NCBI GenBank assembly: GCA_044225825.1
Contig: JBGAIB010000002.1
Coordinates: forward strand, 496,001 to 560,000
Origin: Bog-950 sp044225825
Lineage (GTDB): Bacteria > Bacteroidota > Bacteroidia > Chitinophagales > LD1
DNA: 64,000 bases
Direction of reading: 5' to 3'
The position numbers and the translations under genes were made by a program. Below the pieces are notes generated by a model, which saw only the letters and a list, made by a program, of their open reading frames with translations, was not told where the DNA came from and did not search any database. Position 1 is the stretch's first letter, and each line of letters opens with the position of its first letter. Of this stretch, positions 43,455 to 50,745 are shown one piece after another.

Positions 43455-43619
43455 GACTTGAAGCAAATAGAGATATATGATGTAGCAGGCTCTTGGCTCT
43501 GCTCTCCTATATTGCAAAACGGCAAAGATTTATTTGTAGGTGATTTGCTTAAAGGCATCTATATTATACGCATTCAAACCAGTGCCGGTTACGGGATAAA
43601 GAAGTTTATAAAGCAGTAA
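43455..43619 (+). pseudogene. Orphan T9SS type A sorting domain remnant
   Basis: The frame reads DLKQIEIYDVAGSWL...LQNGKDLFVGDLLKGIYIIRIQ...KKFIKQ, which is the second half of a T9SS type A C-terminal sorting domain. Compare the ends of the proteins at 34282 and 35864: 'R.VDITGREV...L..GVYIVEV...GRVKFSKQ'. The N-terminal 'YPNPT' half and the passenger are missing, and the frame runs back into a REP-like element. It is the 3' end of a lost secreted-protein gene. Confidence 0.7.
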
Positions 43620-43626
43620 CTGCAAC

Positions 43627-43715
43627 AACCACCTCCGACTATGGCACTGCTGTGCAGCTCCAGCTGACTCTTCCTCCTTATTAAGCAGGACAGCTGTAAA
43701 CGAGGACGAGTTGGA
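43627..43715 (+). repeat. REP-like palindromic element, type 2, copy 2
   Basis: The copy starts AACCACCTCCGACTATGGCA and has the same internal order as that at 41806, with GTGCAGCTCC, TCCTCCTTATTAAGCAGGAC and GAGGACGAGT. One arm of the inner hairpin has a mismatch. It follows the orphan sorting domain by 7 bp. Confidence 0.8.
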
Positions 43716-43741
43716 TTACTTATGCCTATTGATGAATTGGA

Positions 43742-43812
43742 GGGCATTTCAAATGCCAAACCATGGCATCCTCGTCCGCTTTGCTCGTGGCTTGGCGACA
43801 GACGAGGACGAG
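43742..43812 (+). repeat. REP-like palindromic element, type 1, copy 2
   Basis: This is the most regular copy. GCATTT-C-AAATGC and ATGCCA-AACCA-TGGCAT form two small hairpins; TCCTCGTC and GACGAGGA then form a perfect 8-bp outer pair around GCTTTGCTCGTGGCTTGGCG. Confidence 0.85.
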
Positions 43813-43914
43813 TTGGGCAGCAAGGGGCTGGGCTTGGAGAAATGATTTAGCCGATACAGGTTAATATTATTTTATTTAAATTTATGGTATTGCTTGCACC
43901 TTTAGAAGGATACT

Positions 43915-44247
43915 ATGAAAACACGAACCGCCGGATCACTTAATATTCTATTGTTGGTAGTTACGGGCATTTGCCTGGCGGCATGTACCAAACCAAAATA
44001 TACCTGCACCAGTTATTTGCCGAGGTCTGTACGATGCACTTTAAATGCTGATACGGTGTATTATGTTACGAATGGTTTTGCGGATTTGAACCAACGGGTA
44101 AAGGCTTATTACGAATCGCTTGGATATAGCTGTGAAGAGGTATATACACTGGTTGCAGCAATCAGTGTATATGAGCATATTGACCGGAGCGAGGATGTCA
44201 AGTTTCTAGAAGAGCAAGGCTACACTTGTACGGAAGAAAGCCACTAA
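43915..44247 (+). CDS. Array lipoprotein 2
   Basis: A 110-residue lipoprotein with a signal ending CLAAC. The mature start CTKPKYTC deviates from the CxKCYxC form. It keeps ADTVYYVTNGFADLN and YYESLGYSCEE. The last part (EDVKFLEEQGYTCTEES) repeats the 'LGYSCEE' element, so the protein may contain an internal duplication. It is the most divergent of the group but has the same size and signal. Member 3 starts 3 bp after its stop, so the two are co-transcribed. Confidence 0.65.
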   Translation: MKTRTAGSLNILLLVVTGICLAACTKPKYTCTSYLPRSVRCTLNADTVYYVTNGFADLNQRVKAYYESLGYSCEEVYTLVAAISVYEHIDRSEDVKFLEEQGYTCTEESH

Positions 44248-44250
44248 TAC

Positions 44251-44541
44251 ATGAAGTATATAATTCACATAACATTGATTTTAATACTGTTTGCATCGTG
44301 CCAGAAAAAATGCATGCACTGTAATAGTATTATGGCATGTGAATTTGCCTATATAAAAGGAACAGATACGGTAATCGTTGATTTTATAGAAGGAGGAGCG
44401 AATCCTATATTCGCCGACTCCCTGTGGCACCTGGGTTATACTAAAACATATCTGAAGTGGGTTAAGCTACCAGTAAGTTTCGATTATTGCAACGAAGGTA
44501 GTACTTTTACTATTTATCGGGATTGCTATAGAATTAAGTAA
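44251..44541 (+). CDS. Array lipoprotein 3
   Basis: A 96-residue lipoprotein. The signal MKYIIHITLILILFASC precedes the mature start CQKKCMHC, which has the array's double-cysteine motif. The middle reads GTDTVIVDFIEGGANPIFADSLWHLGYTKT, matching 'DT-Y....G......DSL...GYxCDT' with the central Cys replaced. The C-terminus has two cysteines (FDYCNEGSTF, RDCYRIK). It starts 3 bp after member 2. A divergent paralogue is the best description; the function is unknown. Confidence 0.65.
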   Translation: MKYIIHITLILILFASCQKKCMHCNSIMACEFAYIKGTDTVIVDFIEGGANPIFADSLWHLGYTKTYLKWVKLPVSFDYCNEGSTFTIYRDCYRIK

Positions 44542-44581
44542 GTGGTTTAATCTGCAATTAATCGGAAAAAACAAGTAAACC

Positions 44582-44884
44582 ATGAAACGTAATTTTAAAT
44601 CAATAGTTTTCTTGATAGTACTACTTGTAACCTTACATTCATGTACTAAATGTTATAAATGTTATCCGCTACATGCGTATTTTAGGTGTACTCAAAACGT
44701 AGACACAGTTTACTTTTTTTTCGGTCATATCAAAGGCGCTAGTGATTCGATACAAAAGTATCAGCTACTAGGATATACCTGTGACACAACCTTTTGGGGA
44801 TATGGTAACTACACAAATTATTGTTCAAAGGATGGGCTGGCGCGTGCAGAGGATTTAGGAGATTCATGTGTTTCGAACAACTGA
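44582..44884 (+). CDS. Array lipoprotein 4
   Basis: A 100-residue lipoprotein. The signal MKRNFKSIVFLIVLLVTLHSC leads to CTKCYKCYPLHAYFRC. The core VDTVYFFFGHI, DSIQKYQLLGYTCDT, FWGYGNYTNYCS and LARAEDLGDSC follows, clearly paralogous to member 1. All eight cysteines of the family pattern are present. It follows member 3 by 40 bp, and its stop lies inside the next REP-like element (TGAGCATTTC), so an element has inserted at, or carries, the 3' end. Confidence 0.75.
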   Translation: MKRNFKSIVFLIVLLVTLHSCTKCYKCYPLHAYFRCTQNVDTVYFFFGHIKGASDSIQKYQLLGYTCDTTFWGYGNYTNYCSKDGLARAEDLGDSCVSNN

Positions 44885-44955
44885 GCATTTCAAATGCCAG
44901 GCCATAGCATCCTCGTCCGCTTTGCTCGTTGCTTGGCGACAGACGAGGACGAGTG
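44883..44955 (+). repeat. REP-like palindromic element, type 1, copy 3
   Basis: GAGCATTTCAAATGCCAGGC, then CATAGCATCCTCGTCCGC, TTTGCTCGTTGCTTGGCGAC and GACGAGGACGAG. The variants GGCCATAG and CGTTGC are shared with the copy at 50161, so these two copies are the closest pair. Confidence 0.85.
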
Positions 44956-44957
44956 GG

Positions 44958-45026
44958 AAGATTGAGGAATTGACACTTTATATTTTATCCTTGAGGAAAG
45001 AATTAGATCTAAAACCGATAAAATAG
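44958..45026 (+). pseudogene. KIEELTLY coiled-coil remnant before array lipoprotein 5
   Basis: A 22-residue frame beginning KIEELTLYILSLRKELDLKP and ending in TAG. It is the same C-terminus as that in the remnant at 41892-42176. It begins 2 bp after the REP-like element and ends 3 bp before the ATG of lipoprotein 5. The rest of the parent gene is absent. Confidence 0.65.
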
Positions 45027-45029
45027 AAT

Positions 45030-45350
45030 ATGGTAATTAATAAAAAATCATTAACGCGAATGATTATTGTATGTATTATATGTACAATTCAAATGGCATG
45101 CAAGAAAAGTTGTTACAATTGCAAAGCACTGACCTCTCATTTCAAGTGTTATAAGGGTGTTGACACGATATATGTGATTACGTATAATGTGAAAAACATG
45201 GAGGACACAATCGGATTTTATGTGTCTGAGGAATATGCTTGCGACACGCTTGGTCAAACATGGAATCCGGCTTTTGTGGATAATCCTATATGCGGAAAAG
45301 ACGATCATGACAATGTAACGTTCATAGGAGACTCCTGTTCCCCAATCTAG
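45030..45350 (+). CDS. Array lipoprotein 5
   Basis: A 106-residue lipoprotein with a signal ending IQMAC. The mature start CKKSCYNCKALTSHFKC, then VDTIYVITYN, MEDTIGFYVSEEYACDT, WNPAFVDNPIC and a C-terminal IGDSC form the second subtype of the family, closest to member 6. The shared WxPAFVDNPIC block replaces the GYGN block of members 1 and 4. It sits 3 bp after a KIEELTLY remnant. The gene is intact, with a lower GC content than the flanking core genes. Confidence 0.75.
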   Translation: MVINKKSLTRMIIVCIICTIQMACKKSCYNCKALTSHFKCYKGVDTIYVITYNVKNMEDTIGFYVSEEYACDTLGQTWNPAFVDNPICGKDDHDNVTFIGDSCSPI

Positions 45351-45396
45351 TATTACGGAGATGTATTCGGTAGTGCTGCGTAATTCAAAAGATCAG

Positions 45397-45441
45397 GCAT
45401 CTTTAAGAAAAGAGGCAGATTTAAAAGCAAAAAATATATGA
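45397..45441 (+). pseudogene. Degenerate coiled-coil remnant overlapping the start of lipoprotein 6
   Basis: The frame ASLRKEADLKAKNI ends in a TGA that overlaps the ATG of the next gene as ATGA. It matches the tail SLRKELDLKP of the remnant at 44958. The KIEELTLY part itself is lost. Confidence 0.45.
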
Positions 45442-45758
45442 AAAGCAATAACGGATCAGTAGTATTAATGTTTTATATATTCATTATATGTCAGCTTCAA
45501 ATTGGATGTAAAAAAAACTGCTATAACTGCAAAGTGCTTTATGCATCCATTAGATGTGTTAAAGCAGCGGACACGATTTATTTTTTAACTTATAACTATA
45601 CCGATTTACAGGACAGCCTGAACTATTATGCTGACAATGGATATAGTTGTGATACTGGAAGTTTTTATTGGACTCCTGCATTTGTAGATAACCCAATATG
45701 TAAGGATGACTTATACAGAATTGCCTTAGCTGCTGGAGATTCGTGTAAGCCAGAATAA
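45438..45758 (+). CDS. Array lipoprotein 6
   Basis: A 106-residue lipoprotein with a signal ending LQIGC. The mature start CKKNCYNCKVLYASIRC, then ADTIYFLTYNYTDLQDSLNY, NGYSCDT, WTPAFVDNPIC and AAGDSC closely follow member 5. Length and cysteine spacing are conserved while many other positions differ, which suggests selection on a fold rather than mere repeat drift. Its start overlaps the stop of the upstream remnant by 4 bp. Confidence 0.75.
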   Translation: MKSNNGSVVLMFYIFIICQLQIGCKKNCYNCKVLYASIRCVKAADTIYFLTYNYTDLQDSLNYYADNGYSCDTGSFYWTPAFVDNPICKDDLYRIALAAGDSCKPE

Positions 45759-45884
45759 GATTTAATTATGTTATCTTTTCAAAGAACATATATGAAATCA
45801 AAAAAACCATTTTGTTAGCTGCTCCTGCTCGTCTGTAGTTTTGTCTTGCGCGATCCAGGGTAAGGATGTAACTATATAAATGGG

Positions 45885-45929
45885 TTGCTTGTGCAGAAGA
45901 TTGAGGAGTTGACGCTTTATGCTATCGAA
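45885..45929 (+). pseudogene. KIEELTLY remnant in frame with lipoprotein 7
   Basis: The codons read LLVQKIEELTLYAIE and run without a stop into the lipoprotein gene at 45930. This is the same coiled-coil terminus as at 41892 and 44958. A broken signal-peptide-like frame (MKSKKPF, 45792) lies just upstream. Confidence 0.6.
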
Positions 45930-46265
45930 ATGAAAAATGATATGTACAAAATACGCCTACTTATTCCCTTAATTGTTTTAACGCTTATTGTTAACCTGGC
46001 TGCATGTAAAAAGACCTGTTATCACTGCGAAGCGCTATATGCTACTGGAAAATGCGTTCGAAGTATGGATACGGCATATTTTATAACTTATAACTCTGTG
46101 GATTTAATAGACACCCTATCCTCTTTTGCTAATCAGGGATACACTTGTGGGGTTGCCGATTCGTTCTGGAGTCCTTACTTTATAGGTGTTGACAACCGAT
46201 ATTGTAGGAAAGAGGAATATGAGATGGAGCTATCCTATGGAGATAGGTGTAGGCCGATTGAATAA
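45930..46265 (+). CDS. Array lipoprotein 7
   Basis: A 111-residue lipoprotein. I chose the ATG at 45930 (MKNDMYKIRLL); the ATG at 45942 is also possible, while the longer open frame includes the KIEELTLY remnant and would spoil the signal peptide. The signal ends NLAAC. The mature start CKKTCYHCEALYATGKC, then MDTAYFITYN, DLIDTLSSFANQGYTCG, FWSPYFIGVDNRYC and YGDRC fit the subtype of members 5 and 6. It is the last member before the convergent T9SS gene. Confidence 0.72.
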   Translation: MKNDMYKIRLLIPLIVLTLIVNLAACKKTCYHCEALYATGKCVRSMDTAYFITYNSVDLIDTLSSFANQGYTCGVADSFWSPYFIGVDNRYCRKEEYEMELSYGDRCRPIE

Positions 46266-46452
46266 ACTGTTCTAAAAAATACCATAGCAAGTGATGATGA
46301 AAACTATTTGTGTTTTTCCCGCTTCCCTTCTTTTGTAGCCAAGCCGATGAGGAATGCTGCAGCCGGAACAGAAAATTATGCGCAACAGGTAAGTATTACT
46401 GTTGCCGGTGCACCCGATGTTCAGCCAATTAGGAAAACCGGATAGAAATAAA
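46266..46452 (+). other. Degenerate sequence after the array
   Basis: No intact gene is visible. A short frame MKTICVFPASLL (46297) stops early and resembles a decayed signal peptide. A second frame MRNAAAGTENYAQQVSITVA (46348) ends near 46446. Both look like fragments of lost secreted proteins; I cannot identify them. Confidence 0.3.
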
Positions 46453-46483
46453 AAATCCCCGCCTTGTTACAGGTCGGGGATTT
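46453..46483 (-). terminator. Terminator of the beta-propeller protein gene
   Basis: AAATCCCCG (46453-46461) and CGGGGATTT (46475-46483) pair, extended by CC/GG past a bulge. On the minus strand a T-rich tract follows (TTTTTATTTC). It is 25 bp after the stop at 46509. Confidence 0.85.
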
Positions 46484-46508
46484 CTGGTTAGCAAGAACAA
46501 AAGTGAAC

Positions 46509-47786
46509 TCACTTATTTATTACCAGCTTTTGGGTAGATAATGCACCGCTGTTTTCAATTTGTAAAATGTAAACACCGGCGTTTAAGGTGCCTGCTGCAA
46601 TAGTGTGTGTGTTGGCAGTAGTAACTGTGTTGTATACCTGTTGCCCTGCCATATTACTTACATACAGGTTTGCACCTGCCGGCACATTAGTAACAGTTAC
46701 CACACCATTAGACGGATTAGGAAAAACCTGCACTGTTGCAGGGCTTTCGGTTTCATTAATAGCAGTGGCAGTAAGGCTGTGTTTAAATAGTTTACGCCCC
46801 ATGGTTAAGGCAAACACACTGTTACCGGCAACTTTAATTCGGGGGTTTATGGAACTGCCACTTACAACCGGTAAGGTAAAATCCTGGGTAAATGTGGCAC
46901 CACCATCGGTTGAAACAGAAATTTTACCGGAGCCTATACCAGTGGCAGGGTGCGAAATAATATACAGCGTAGTGGCGCTTACTGCAACTAGTCGCGCGCG
47001 GTTATTTACCAGATCGGCTACGGCAATACCTGTGTTGGCTGTGATATCGGACCAGTTGGCGCCACCATCGGTGGTTTTAAGCACACTGCCGGATGAGCCC
47101 ACTGAAGTAATAATGTAACCGGTATTTACATCGGCAAAGCTTATTGCTTCTACCCCAAATGATGCACTTGGCGAAAGGGCAGTCCAGTTGGCTCCGGCAT
47201 CGGTGGTTTTAAAGAACTTGCTGTTTTTACCACCTATATAGGCCGTAGTTGAGTTTATTACGTTGGCATGCCACATAGCACTGTTGTTGCCGCAAACGGT
47301 TGGTGCGGTAACGTTGTTCCAATTAGCGCCACCATCGGTAGTGTAAGCCAAACCGCAGGCACCGCCCAGGGCTATGCCGAAGTTGCCGCTAAAGGCCATA
47401 TCGTTAATAGCAAAAAGGCTGTTTGTAACCTGCGATGAGGTAGCACCGCTGTTAGTGCTTTTAAATATCGTATTATACGCACCGGTAATAATGGTTGAAG
47501 AAGCCGGATAGCACACCGCACCTGAAGGGTTTGCTACGGTGCCCACGGTTATGCGGTCGCCCCAACCGGAACCGCCATTTGTAGTTGTATAAATGTATCC
47601 GCCTTCAACTAACACTACCCCGTTGTTATCGTCTAAAAACGAAAAATCGTTTACGGCATCCCAATCTACGGTATCTGTTGCGGTTGGTGCACCCATATAA
47701 AAAATGGGGGTCCATGTTTGTGCATTAAGTGCAAGGCAAAAACTGCCTAAAAACAAAATAATAGCTGGTTTGTATAATCCTTTCAT
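46509..47786 (-). CDS. Secreted YCF48/BNR-like beta-propeller protein with T9SS type A sorting domain
   Basis: A 425-residue secreted protein with signal MKGLYKPAIILFLGSFCLALNAQ. Repeated 'TTDGGANW' motifs (YTTTNGGSGW, YTTDGGANWN, KTTDAGANWT, KTTDGGANWS, STDGGATF) mark a BNR/YCF48-type propeller at residues 25-335. The C-terminus from about 345 is a type A sorting domain (VQVFPNPSNGVVTVTN, LYVSNMAGQQVY, LNAGVYILQIENSGALSTQKLVINK). It should be exported by T9SS. The lipoprotein gene 18 bp upstream is probably in the same operon. Confidence 0.87.
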   Translation of the reverse strand: MKGLYKPAIILFLGSFCLALNAQTWTPIFYMGAPTATDTVDWDAVNDFSFLDDNNGVVLVEGGYIYTTTNGGSGWGDRITVGTVANPSGAVCYPASSTIITGAYNTIFKSTNSGATSSQVTNSLFAINDMAFSGNFGIALGGACGLAYTTDGGANWNNVTAPTVCGNNSAMWHANVINSTTAYIGGKNSKFFKTTDAGANWTALSPSASFGVEAISFADVNTGYIITSVGSSGSVLKTTDGGANWSDITANTGIAVADLVNNRARLVAVSATTLYIISHPATGIGSGKISVSTDGGATFTQDFTLPVVSGSSINPRIKVAGNSVFALTMGRKLFKHSLTATAINETESPATVQVFPNPSNGVVTVTNVPAGANLYVSNMAGQQVYNTVTTANTHTIAAGTLNAGVYILQIENSGALSTQKLVINK

Positions 47787-47804
47787 AACTATTAATGGTT
47801 TAAT

Positions 47805-48308
47805 TTATTCAGTAATATTTCCTTCCAGTGTTACGGCTTCGTTTTTGCTGCCGGTAAGGGGGCCGCGCAGGCCGGCAACCTGTGGCACGGTAATGTTCAG
47901 TTTGCCGCCCTCAATCTTTACAGTAACCACTTTGCCGGTATTGGCGTCGGTTGCCACGGCTTCGGTGTTGCCGCTCTTTTCTTTGGCATTTATCATAGCC
48001 TCGTCGGGCAGCAGGTCGGCCAGGTTAGCATGGTAAGTAACTTTGTAGGTTCCATCGGCTGTGGGCCTGGTTTTAAAGTAAACTGTAAAGCTGTTAATGG
48101 GGTTCGAGCCGCCAGGCATTTCCTCCACCGCCATAAGCGCATAAACCGGGCCCATGTTGGCACCTATGGCTGTAAGTTGGCTATAACTTTGGCTGTTAAC
48201 TTTCCAGGCTTTCGAAAGGGTTTGATTGGTGTCATCGTCCTTTTTACACGAGGCTAAAAGCAGGGTAATTACTGCCAGCGTAAACAAGGTGTTCAATACG
48301 TTCTTCAT
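47805..48308 (-). CDS. Lipoprotein with an acidic surface-export-type signal
   Basis: A 167-residue lipoprotein: MKNVLNTLFTLAVITLLLASC ends in a lipobox and the mature start is CKKDDDTNQ. The acidic run right after the lipidated Cys resembles the lipoprotein export signal that sends Bacteroidota lipoproteins to the cell surface. The lipoproteins of the 42-46 kb array lack it. The rest is beta-rich (INSFTVYFKTRPTADGTYKV, GKVVTVKIEGGKLNITVPQVA) with no recognised family. It lies 18 bp upstream of the T9SS propeller gene, so the two surface proteins may act together. Confidence 0.68.
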   Translation of the reverse strand: MKNVLNTLFTLAVITLLLASCKKDDDTNQTLSKAWKVNSQSYSQLTAIGANMGPVYALMAVEEMPGGSNPINSFTVYFKTRPTADGTYKVTYHANLADLLPDEAMINAKEKSGNTEAVATDANTGKVVTVKIEGGKLNITVPQVAGLRGPLTGSKNEAVTLEGNITE

Positions 48309-48505
48309 TGGAAATAAATTTTTGTTGGCGCAAACATCGTGGGTGCGGCGGGCGGTGTCAAAAATTCGGGTATTAAAGGCGTTCGACTTTATAAAGTCAT
48401 ACAGGTTTTAGCAAAACCACAAACGCAATTAATTGATAATAAACAACTTAAGCAGAAACGTAAAATGCTGCCTCAAAGGGGCAAAACGCCAAAAAAAGTG
48501 CAAGT

Positions 48506-50098
48506 TTACGCACCTGCAGGGGTGGAGCGGTACTGCGAAGGGGTCATTCCGGTAAACTTTTTAAAGGCAGTATTAAAGGTAGACTTGCTGTTAAACCCCG
48601 ATTTGGCAGCAATGTATTCAATGGTATACTTCCGGTTGATCTCCTCGGTTTTAATAAGCGCCTTGGCTGCCTCAACCCGGTAGCTGTTTACAAAATCGAA
48701 AAAGTGCATATTGCTGCACGAGTTTATACACTTTGAAATTTGGTAGGCCGGCACAGCCATTTTTTGAGCTACTTCCGAAAGCTTTAAGTCGGCATTCAAA
48801 TACACTTTCTCCAATTCAAAAAAGGCCTTTATGCGCTCAAAAAGTTCCAGCAGTTCGGCACCTATTTCTTCTTTGCCGGTAGTTTCAATAGTTTCGTTTA
48901 CCAGGGTTTCTAGCACGGTTTGTTCGGGCAGGGTATCGGCCACGGCTTTTTCAATAACCTGTTCAAAGTGGAAGTGGCGTTCCATACAAATAAGCATTAC
49001 CACCATTTCAAACATCAGACAAAGCGAGGGTACAAACAGGCTTACTTCGGAATTAGGCAACAGTCCCAAGTTCCGGAACGGTATAAGGCTATAGGCTACC
49101 ACAAAGGGTATTTGCCCTATTAAAAAGTACTTAGCGGGGCGGTGGCCGCTGCGCGCCGATAGCACGGCACTGTAAACCACTACACCAAAAGTGCCTATGC
49201 TAAGCAGGTAAAAAGTTTTAATAAGCAAAGCTGCACTCAACGAAAACCCCAATAGGTTTACTGCAAGCGGTAACAAAAACAGCGGATAAATACGCAACAG
49301 TGCATAATATGCTTTTTGTGTAAAGCTGTTTCCGGTTTCGTTAAGTGCCAATATTTGTTTGGTGAACAACAGCCAAAGCACCAACAGCGGCACCATCATA
49401 AAAAAGCGCAACTTGTGGGTAAAGTTTATCCAGCTTTCGGGCAAGTAGTGGTAGCCAAACTCAATTTGCAGCCATAAAAAGAAAATGAGTGAAACTATCC
49501 ATATGCCGTAATACAAAAACAGCCTTTTGCGCAGTGTAATAAACTTAAACAGGCTATATATAAACAGCACCAACACCGCCCCCGCACTTATATAATACAA
49601 CATGGCGGCTATAGTGGCTTCGCGGTGCATATCCCACTTTTGCTGCAGGTAAATTTCGTTGTGCAACGAGGCGCCGGCTTCCTGCAAGCGCACATAAATA
49701 GTTTGGTTGGGGGCCGGTTGTACCTCAAAAAAGTAGCGGTCTAAAAGTATTTCGTTATTACGGCGGGGGCGCGAAAGCCCTATTAGTTTTTCGGCAACTA
49801 CCGAATCGTTTTGCACCAGGTAAAAATCGAGCGCCCAAACGGTGGGGTGGCGGGCCACTACACAAAACGGCTGTCCGTTAAAGTAGTTTTTAAGAGGAAA
49901 CTTTACCCAAAATGCCGATGGGTTGTACCCAAAGTTTAAGCCGTTAACAGGGGTAAAGTCTGTGCGTTGTTTAACATCGGTAAGGGTTAGGGTACCTGTT
50001 TTGTCTTCATACAACCAAAGCGTATCGGGCTGTATGCGTTGGGCATACATACACATGACCGCCAAAACACTAAAACATAATACCCCCCACTTACGCAT
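48506..50098 (-). CDS. 7TM-DISM membrane sensor fused to an AraC-type DNA-binding domain
   Basis: A 530-residue regulator. Residues 1-20 are a signal peptide. Residues 22-170 form a 7TMR-DISMED2-type sensor domain (NPSAFWVKFPLKNY, RYFFEVQPAPNQTIYVRLQEAG). Seven membrane helices follow at about 180-385. A helical linker leads to the AraC/XylS domain at about 425-528 (LKLSEVAQKMAVPAYQISKC, then YTIEYIAAKSGFNSKSTFNTAFKKFTGMTPSQYR). A ligand bound outside could thus change transcription directly from the membrane. The fusion is known in Bacteroidota but not common elsewhere. The ligand and targets are unknown; the operon downstream on the same strand is the nearest candidate. Confidence 0.88.
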   Translation of the reverse strand: MRKWGVLCFSVLAVMCMYAQRIQPDTLWLYEDKTGTLTLTDVKQRTDFTPVNGLNFGYNPSAFWVKFPLKNYFNGQPFCVVARHPTVWALDFYLVQNDSVVAEKLIGLSRPRRNNEILLDRYFFEVQPAPNQTIYVRLQEAGASLHNEIYLQQKWDMHREATIAAMLYYISAGAVLVLFIYSLFKFITLRKRLFLYYGIWIVSLIFFLWLQIEFGYHYLPESWINFTHKLRFFMMVPLLVLWLLFTKQILALNETGNSFTQKAYYALLRIYPLFLLPLAVNLLGFSLSAALLIKTFYLLSIGTFGVVVYSAVLSARSGHRPAKYFLIGQIPFVVAYSLIPFRNLGLLPNSEVSLFVPSLCLMFEMVVMLICMERHFHFEQVIEKAVADTLPEQTVLETLVNETIETTGKEEIGAELLELFERIKAFFELEKVYLNADLKLSEVAQKMAVPAYQISKCINSCSNMHFFDFVNSYRVEAAKALIKTEEINRKYTIEYIAAKSGFNSKSTFNTAFKKFTGMTPSQYRSTPAGA

Positions 50099-50160
50099 GC
50101 AGGTTCAAATAAAAGGAATGGGGTGAGAATAAAAAATAACCGGCATATGGAGAATTGAAC

Positions 50161-50228
50161 GACATTTCAAATGCCAGGCCATAGCATCCTCGTCCGCTTT
50201 GCTCGTTGCTTGGCGACAGACGGGGAGG
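50161..50228 (+). repeat. REP-like palindromic element, type 1, copy 4
   Basis: GACATTTCAAATGCCAGGCC, then ATAGCATCCTCGTCCGC and GCTTGGCGACAGACGGGGAG. It matches the copy at 44883 but its right end is degenerate. It shows that the element is not restricted to the lipoprotein array. Confidence 0.8.
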
Positions 50229-50671
50229 GAAATAAAATTTCACCCGTACCGATTTACTCAAGGGTCTGTTGCAAGCGCCCCTGCGGATGTAAAGGCGCTA
50301 AACTTCCGCAGGGTCCCCATGCTACGCAAGGGAGACCCTGCGGGGGAGAAAAAATCAGAGCATTGCCTCCCATTGTGCAGGGTTATTCATTTTCACCCCC
50401 TCCGAAAAAACAAGGCTATCCATTAGCCATGCAACACTTGTTTTTTCTCGTCTCCCTTGGCCTACGCTTTAATGGCTACGCGCAGGGGGACAGCTTAGTA
50501 CCGCTTGTACGTTTTTTTTGAGCAGGTATCTGCCTGAGGCGGGCAGGCTTCAATACGCGCTAGGTGTGCTGGGGATTCCCGCCTGTGGCGACAGGCTTCA
50601 CTACGCTATCGCTACGTTCAGGATGACACCGCAAAAATCTACGCTAATCATAACAATCAGCGTTCTATCAC
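50229..50671. other. Repeat-rich gene-free stretch
   Basis: CCGCAGGGTC and GACCCTGCGG (about 50303-50342) form a 10-bp stem. GCCTGT-GGCG-ACAGGC forms a hairpin near 50581. Nearby, TTCACTACGCTATCGCTACG looks like another dispersed Bacteroidota intergenic repeat. The short frame MQHLFFLVSLGLRFNGYAQG (50429-50521) looks like the signal peptide of a lost secreted protein; it stops after 30 residues. No intact gene is visible. Confidence 0.5.
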
Positions 50672-50699
50672 AAAAAAAAGCCGAAGCAAATGCTCCGGC
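50672..50699 (-). terminator. Terminator of the PorE-like gene
   Basis: GCCGAAGC (50680-50687) and GCTCCGGC (50692-50699) pair with one mismatch. On the minus strand eight T follow (50672-50679). It lies 47 bp after the gene's stop. Confidence 0.85.
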
Positions 50700-50745
50700 C
50701 CTGTTTTCCGAACAGTATAAAGTAACGCAGCAGCCTGCGCGGTTA

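Noticed and set aside
42671..44955. CRISPR array
   Set aside because: The palindromic elements are unequally spaced, differ in sequence and orientation, and have genes between them. There are no uniform spacers and no cas genes.
50171..50521. Plus-strand 116-residue frame in the 50.1-50.7 kb gap
   Set aside because: It runs through a REP-like element and a long palindrome. Only its last 30 residues look protein-like (a signal peptide), and those are reported as a remnant.
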